Source of the DNA: Terana coerulea
Taxonomy: Eukaryota > Basidiomycota > Agaricomycetes > Polyporales > Phanerochaetaceae
Assembly: GCA_024811115.1 (NCBI GenBank)
Contig: JAKOGH010000783.1
Location: 372,001-436,000 of the forward strand
Reading direction: 5' to 3'
DNA: 64,000 nt
In this document: piece after piece, positions 58,208 through 64,000 of the stretch
How the letters are laid out: every line of letters starts with the position of its first letter
How positions within the stretch are numbered: the stretch's first letter is position 1
The notes under the pieces: model-generated
Seen by the model: the letters and a program-made list of their open reading frames with translations, nothing else
What the model was told of the DNA's origin: nothing
Database searches by the model: none
Program-made: the position numbers and the translations under genes

Positions 58208-60308
58208 TCAACAGCCAAGTTTCTTCTTTGAAGTGCTCACCGCCTTATTGATTCTCTCGATGACATAGTCGAGAAGGCCATTCTTCGCCGATGGTGATGG
58301 ACTATTCTCCGCAGGCTCTAGGAGAACGCTAAACTGCTGCTTCGAAGCCGAAGATTGTATGCTTGTGGAGGACAGGATCTCAATTTCGGCTTTGCGCCGG
58401 TTGTGAAGCATGTGCTGAAGCTCTTTCCTAGAACGAGTGGACGTTCTACGTGAGCATAGCGCGGCAGCTGCAAGGATCATATACATTACTGACCTCCATT
58501 TCCTGGGCAAGTCTTGTCTTCGAAGCATAGAAATGGCCTGTAGTGAAGGGTAGTTCCTGATAGTCAGATAGACGATCCGGTCTCACCTTCTGCTGGTCAT
58601 GCTTGGTTATAGGAATTAAAGCGTCACGATCGATCCCCAGCCTACAGCAATTTCATGAGTACACCAATATTACTTGGTGTCGGCAGAAGCTATGAACTCA
58701 CTCAGACAGCTCACTCCCCCGCACACCGCCCCACATCACCCTTGGAGCGACTAACGACTCGTGCTCGTGTGACATAGCGCTACTACCGTACTTATACACG
58801 GAAAGAATATCGATACCGTAGGGATCGCAGTCGACTAAGGCTATAATGGGGATGCTGATATCCAATGAGCGAGAAAGTGCAATATGAAACCGCAATCAAC
58901 ATACATTGCAGGCAAATTTTCAGCCAATGTGCACATAAGCTGGCGCGTTGCTACGTCCGGGTAGCCTTTGCCCTGTGGGGCAAACTATTGATCAGAACGA
59001 GTCCTTATGGTGGCACATAGAACATGTGGGCCAAACCGTGACGATCAGACCAGGTCCAGCGAGGCGACCGTCTTCTGCTAGGTTGAGCCGACATAGCGTT
59101 TGAAAGACAGCCTGCAGTGATAATATCAGGTGAGACAATGCATCTTAGCTTTGTACCATACCTCCTTCTCAACAATCAATACCCAAGACAGCTCGTCCTT
59201 AACCTCGTAATGAAGTATCTCCTCAGATGGCGGTATGAGAGTACTCTGTTACAGTGAGTACATGACAGAGGACTTGTCATGATGGCGATGCTCACCTCGG
59301 ATCCATTGACGCTGATCTCCGCACTTGAGCGCAGGTGCATGGTCAGGCCATGCCCACATATGAGGCCTTTGGAGGCCGCGCGCTGTGCATACATTCAGCA
59401 AGAATCGCTCGCCGCGGCGGAACGCTACACCCACGACGTTTAGGTCTGCTCTGCGCACGCCTATTGTAGCTGCAACGTCGTCAACGAGCTAGAAGCAGTC
59501 AGTGCAATAACAATGTGACGCGCTACGATATGCCCTACTCTGTCAACGACAGCCTGCGAGCCAAATAATGGGACGTCTTTGTAGTACATGTCTCTACGAG
59601 AGCACACTCAGTGAAAGCGGCAGAACATAAGTTTGGGCGTACCGCTTTGTAGTTGGGATGTCGTCTACCAATGCCTCGTGTATGAGCTCAATAACCTTGA
59701 TGAACTGAGCTGCGAACATTGGGTGAACCAAGCGAGTAAGTGACTATATGCGGTTGAAGTCAAAAGTCTCACCCAATGACTTTGCGCTAGCATGTTTCCC
59801 ATTTTGAGGAAATACAATATGGCGCGTTGCAGTAGAGCTTAAGATGGGCAGGTTAGTGCATAGAATGGCTACCGTATATATGCGCACCCATCTTCCTTGA
59901 TAGGCTTCCTTCGGTCCGCAACCTCAATAATAATCTTCTTCCTGGCCCTAGGACTCGTCATGAAATTTTCTGCATCTGGCATAGCATCGCAGAGCTGCTG
60001 AAGGAGATCGAGAATTATATCTTCGAGGCAGCGGATCGTATACGCGCTGTAGGGGAAATTGTTAGCGCCTAATTTTCGCAAAAGAAACAGACGTACCGGG
60101 TATTTTCTTCATCAGTAGTTTCTGTACTCTCATACTGATTGTATTCTTCATCTTCGCATACCTCACCCGCATCGCTGGTCGCATCGGTGTCTTGTGAAGG
60201 GATATCTTCATCGTATTCGAGCTCGTCGCTGAGGCGCATCACCGAATCATTGTCTTCGCTCGTTAGAACGTCAGCATCCTCAAAGTCCAGAATCTCGTCT
60301 TCAGACAT
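58208..60308 (-). CDS. SPO11: Meiotic DNA double-strand-break protein SPO11
   Basis: Spo11 is related to topoisomerase VI subunit A and starts meiotic recombination. The gene has many short exons. An acidic N-terminal exon (60308 to about 60095) precedes A-Y-T-I-R-C-L-E-D-I-I (about 60045). Then K-I-I-I-E-V-A, a T-K-R-D-M-Y-Y-K-D-V-P-L-F segment with the catalytic Tyr (about 59580), V-D-R-L-V-D-D-V-A, and Y-E-V-K-D-E-L-S-W-V-L-I-V-E-K-E-A-V-F (Toprim Glu, about 59180). G-K-G-Y-P-D-V-A-T-R follows at about 58950 and the Toprim L-V-D-C-D-P-Y-G-I-D-I at about 58830, then W-G-G-V-R-G-S-E-L-S-E. The ending is helical with R-K-E-L-Q-H-M-L. All catalytic features look intact, consistent with a sexual fungus. 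Exact borders of middle exons were not all fixed. Confidence 0.9.
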
Positions 60309-60508
60309 GGTGATAGGGTTGAAGGAAAGTGCGGAGCTCAGACCACTCCAGGCAGAGGAAGCGCGACGCGAGAGTGTCGGGTGTCACGCGAAAGTGACGT
60401 GTGACCAAGGGTGACAGATTCATTCCAGGAAATGAGAAGTCCTATCCGCATGCACATATGAGTAAGTCCAGAGGCGACACACGAAGATACTCGGCTACTA
60501 GACAGGAT

Positions 60509-61711
60509 TCAGACCCATCCTGGTACTTCGAGATCAAACCACTCAGGAAGCTTCACCCAGAACTCGGCGCGGACCGCCTCCACGACGGCACCAAAATCCA
60601 GTCTGCAAGCCTCGCATGCCCGGATTGTGGATTTGTTCTCCGTCCCAGGGACATCCCCGCGTGTTTGCATGAGGAGACTGTCGGCGATGGCGAATAACGG
60701 ATCCGAGTTCCGATTCAGGACGAGCCCGTTCACATCTCGAATGAGCGCGTAGGTCACGGCTTCGAACGCCATCTGGCAGCGGCGCTTTCGAGCGGGTTGG
60801 ACCTCGAGCCTGTTGTGGCAGAATTCCGACGGTGCCCGGCCTTCTAGCTCCTTGACGATGAAGGTGGAGAAGTAGCGAGCAGAATGTTCTTTCCCCCGGT
60901 ATACCCTGAATAGGTCTTCGTTCGAGAGGCTATAGACGGTTCCAATTGTGGGGTCGGTGTAACCGAAGGCAAGTTGGCTGGGAGGAGAACGAGACAGGTC
61001 GTAGAAGGCAGCGGGTAGGAGCTGCGGGGCGTCCACCTCACGAGCTAATGTGACGAGCAGACTAGTTGGTGTGAGCTTGCGTCTCAGTTCAAAACGTGAG
61101 GACTTACCTTGCGTAGGTCGATACGGGTTGAGGTGTATAGACAGCCTCCGTACCAGCTGCGTTTCTTTCTCGGAGTTCCCATTGTGCAAGAGTTGCTGGC
61201 CATGAGACAGACAGTTGCCGCAAAGCCTTGGTTCGCATCGAGTTGATAGAGTACTTGGTTCCGAGACGGAGGAGGATAGCCAAAGTTTCGAAATCCTCAA
61301 TGTCGGAAATATCGATGAACCTTGGAGGATGTTCAGTTATTTATTCGTGGATTCAAACGACAACGCTCACCCATATAAACACTTCAAAAAGATATAAGCC
61401 TCCTCCGGTGAGTGAGGGAATCGCATGATCGGCGCTCCCTCCAGATGATGCGTTGGCTCTTTAGATATAGATACTTGAGCCAGTTCCTCGAGTGCGACTG
61501 AGTGGCGGAAGAGTACGCTTTGATGCACCCGAAAGTATTGGTGTCCAGCCAAAACAGCAACGTTTCCATCCCCGAAGTACAGCTCCGGGCTTCGGTTTGG
61601 GACCTCAAACGGCGTGTCGAAGCGTTCCAAAGTGTCCACTAAGGGGGTGTGCGCATTGGAGCTGAATTCCTCGTCTTCCAGGATAATTGCGGATATGGTC
61701 ATTGTTGACAT
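60509..61711 (-). CDS. BTB/POZ-domain protein
   Basis: Three exons (61711-61371, 61320-61108, 61061-60509) give 368 residues with consistent phases. The N-terminal half is a BTB fold as seen in many basidiomycete proteins: P-E-L-Y-F-G-D-G-N-V, A-G-H-Q-Y-F-R-V-H-Q-S-V-L-F-R-H-S, then F-P-H-S-P-E-E-A-Y-I-F-L-K-C-L-Y and, after the intron, F-E-T-L-A-I-L-L-R-L-G-T-K-Y. The C-terminal part, including A-P-Q-L-L-P-A-A-F-Y-D-L-S and a late C-x2-C region, is typical of the same family. Such proteins are expanded in mushrooms; function is unknown. A stop codon 195 bases before SPO11's start leaves only a short intergenic gap on the same strand. Confidence 0.87.
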
Positions 61712-62229
61712 AGCGGATGAAGGTGGATGGTGACTTTACAAAGAGTCCAGACTGAATGAACTTTGCTGAGCGAAGTAGAACGGAATGTCAGCCGAAGAGG
61801 CTGGCTGTAACAATGTACGTACTGCGCGTTGCACGACCACAGTAAATACTTGTCAGCCGAGGAAGACATGTTGGTGGATATCGGGCCAAGTCCAGTTTAG
61901 AATCGCGCTTGGGCGTTGAACAGTCCTTGGATTTTCCGAAAGGATAGTATGGCTCGATGAAAGCGCAAAGAGACCCATTTTGTGCTTGCGCAAAGCGTGT
62001 GCAAGGGGCACTGGCAGTGACTTGGAGGTGATGTTGAGCAGAGATCTACAATGTGAGATTGACTAGACCACCCAATCCTGCTCGCGTGGATGTCGCGTGG
62101 GTGTGCCACGCGACGGTACACTCTGGATTGCATCGGCGTCATCGTCAAACTCTACGAAAGCACTCACGTACACGCTGCAACACAACACCTCATCTCAGAT
62201 CTACACAGACAAAAGTGCTGACCTTGGCA
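61712..62229. other. Divergent promoter region
   Basis: Between the BTB gene (minus) and the RGG gene (plus). No coding signal seen. Confidence 0.6.
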
Positions 62230-64000
62230 ATGTCAAGCTCTCCAGCGACCCCCACCATCCGTCTTGTTCCTGGAGCACTCCCGCCAGCACCCTCAAAAAC
62301 GGGCAAGAAGAAGCGCAAAGCAGGAGCAAAGAAGTCGTCTGACGAGCCGGAAGACCACGTCGCTGTGCCCGATGCGCATACTGCTGCGTTGATTGACCAT
62401 GCGCCGACCGAAACCGATGTCAAGGAGGGCACCGTGGCCCCCGAACTCGTCGCGCGCGCGGAAAGTACCGCTCCTGTGACACCTAGTGGTGGCACCGAGC
62501 TTGAGCTCAAGCTGAGTCCCCTTGGTCGACATGCTGAGCAAGAGGCTGAAGACTACAAACAAAAAGATTGTATGTTATACTCTCATACCGAATGTGTTGC
62601 TTGTTTATGCGTGCTCATTGTGTCAACACACAGACTCGCATACAAAGCTACTCAACAACTCCGGTTGAAAAGCTAAATGAGGATCAGAAACGCTCCCTCA
62701 AGACTTTACCTATCCTGGAGGGAGTCGCTAAGGAGATTGAAGAAATCAAGGCAGCCGTCGAGGTCAGTATTTGTTGAACCCTTGCAATGAGTACTGAGTC
62801 TTGACCATTTTGAAGGTTCACGAAGCTGAATTATCCCAAGAACTTGCGCTGAAGCGTGCGGATCTTTTGAGGGCCGAGGAAGAGCGGTTACAAAACGCGT
62901 TGGCTTCCGCTGCGGTAAATCGAACGCTTCTCTTCTCATGGTCATGGTCTTGAACGGTTGGTGTTGTAGAGCCTGCATAGGCTAAAGACAGCGGATCTGT
63001 TGTCGTTCGTCACTTTGCAATCGGCTCTGGCGAGTGGTAACCCCGGCGCCTTTGCATTGGGTCTTGGCGAGATCGAAGGAGCTGCTGTCTTCTCAGCAAT
63101 TAAAGCGCTTCTCGGCAGCGATGCAAGTAAGAAAGCAGAAATCATAAATGGGTTCTTGTCTGGGGAAGGTGCTTTCGAGGATGTTGCTTGTAAGTCAACT
63201 ACTCCCGATTATTGAGCAAAGCACTTATATCGTCTCCAAGATTCCCGATTCATCGAGATCACTCATGCTTTCTTGAACCCGACAATTCCGACGCCTCCAC
63301 CGGAGGTACCTGCTGTTGTCGAGTTCCTCTCAGCCGAAACGCCTTTAGAACCAGTGGACACGCCTGTCTTCGGCTTGCCGCCATCCATTGCTCCAACGAG
63401 TAGTTTCCAGTTCGTCCAAGACGATGAACTTGAGGCCGAGGCCGAAGCAGAAGCAGAAGCAGCTGCGCAGGATGAGGAACTTGTCCAGGTTGAGATAACT
63501 GAAACCATCACTGAAGTAAATGTCAATGGGCATGCTGTGGTTGAGGACACGATCGCAGTGACCACTATCACTGAGGTATGTCGTCTTGAAGCTTCCAGTG
63601 CATGGTCCCTGACGGTTATCCTATGGCTGCAGGGCGACGCAGAGACACCGTCTGGTGATGCCGGACTGAACTGGGCAGACGAAGACGACGGTGGGCTGCC
63701 GTCTATCGCATCCCTTCACGACAAGTTTGGCTCTTCAGCCACAGGCACCCCCGCTGTCGAGCCCGAGCCCCTGCCAGAAACGCCTACAACGGCTGCCGCC
63801 GAAGTTCAAGGAGACGGCTTCCAATCCGCGGAACGTGGTCGTGGCCGCGGCAGAGGTGGTTTCCGTGGCGAGTACCGCGGCCGCGGTGGCTTCCGCGGGG
63901 AGCACAGAGGCGGCTTCCGTGGTGGGGATAGGGGTGGCTTCCGTGGAGGAGAAAGAGGTGGCTTCCGTGGAGGCGACCGAGGCGGCGATCGAGGAGGATA
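62230..64000 (+). CDS. RGG-repeat RNA-binding-type protein, cut by window end
   Basis: At least five or six exons: 62230 to about 62570, then from about 62633, 62817, 62971, 63242 and 63634 onward. The N-terminus is Lys-rich (K-T-G-K-K-K-R-K-A-G-A-K-K). A conserved helical region follows (I-Q-S-Y-S-T-T-P-V-E-K-L, L-P-I-L-E-G-V-A-K-E-I-E-E-I; L-L-S-F-V-T-L-Q-S-A-L), then F-I-E-I-T-H-A-F-L-N-P. An acidic E-A-E-A-E-A-E-A tract and W-A-D-E-D-D-G-G-L-P-S precede at least nine R-G-G-F-R-G-type repeats (from about 63835) that continue past 64000. The layout resembles caprin-like or Lsm-type mRNP proteins, but I cannot name the family. One extra A in the A5 run at 62561-62565 is implied at the end of exon 1. 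Confidence 0.75.

Overview
The window is a piece of a basidiomycete fungal chromosome, most likely an Agaricomycete (mushroom or polypore); the order cannot be fixed from sequence alone. Evidence: dense small genes with many 40-80 nt GT-AG introns, and fungal gene families (HAP2, RAX2, DBF4, CDC6, Zn2Cys6 and BTB proteins).

Region 1 (1 to about 16.5 kb) is an AT-richer block of decayed, nested LTR retrotransposons. One LTR family occurs three times, twice head-to-head as a large palindrome (2580-3630). A Ty1/copia gag-pol relic (A, 3631-7893) is cut inside its reverse transcriptase by a second copia element (B, 7894 to about 16230). B is itself cut inside RNase H by a 1.9-kb insert that carries an LTR-like sequence and ends in a tRNA-like Pol III unit. 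Nothing here looks able to move.

Region 2 (16.5-64 kb) is gene-dense. In order: HAP2, a nuclear unknown, RPS18, alanyl-tRNA synthetase, THO1, a PP2C-like phosphatase, REI1, RAX2, tRNA-Gly, a complex I subunit, an unknown, an RPEL protein, a FAM210-like protein, SAM decarboxylase, a second PP2C-like protein, a transcription factor with two tandem Zn2Cys6 clusters plus an integrase-type HHCC domain, a secreted protein, DBF4, a gamma-tubulin complex component, CDC6, a membrane protein, SPO11, a BTB protein and an RGG protein that runs off the end. DBF4, CDC6, SPO11 and the gamma-tubulin component are all cell-division or meiosis genes within 12.5 kb, though each has its own promoter and no operon-like arrangement is implied.

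Most candidates worth checking are: (1) the double-Zn2Cys6/HHCC protein, (2) the LTR palindrome and nested elements with a Pol III unit, (3) an AlaRS with an in-frame mitochondrial-type leader, and (4) about 17 single-base frame breaks, mostly in homopolymers, that mark the assembly as unpolished. Where such breaks occur I give the gene span implied by homologous reading frames, but I do not supply corrected sequences.
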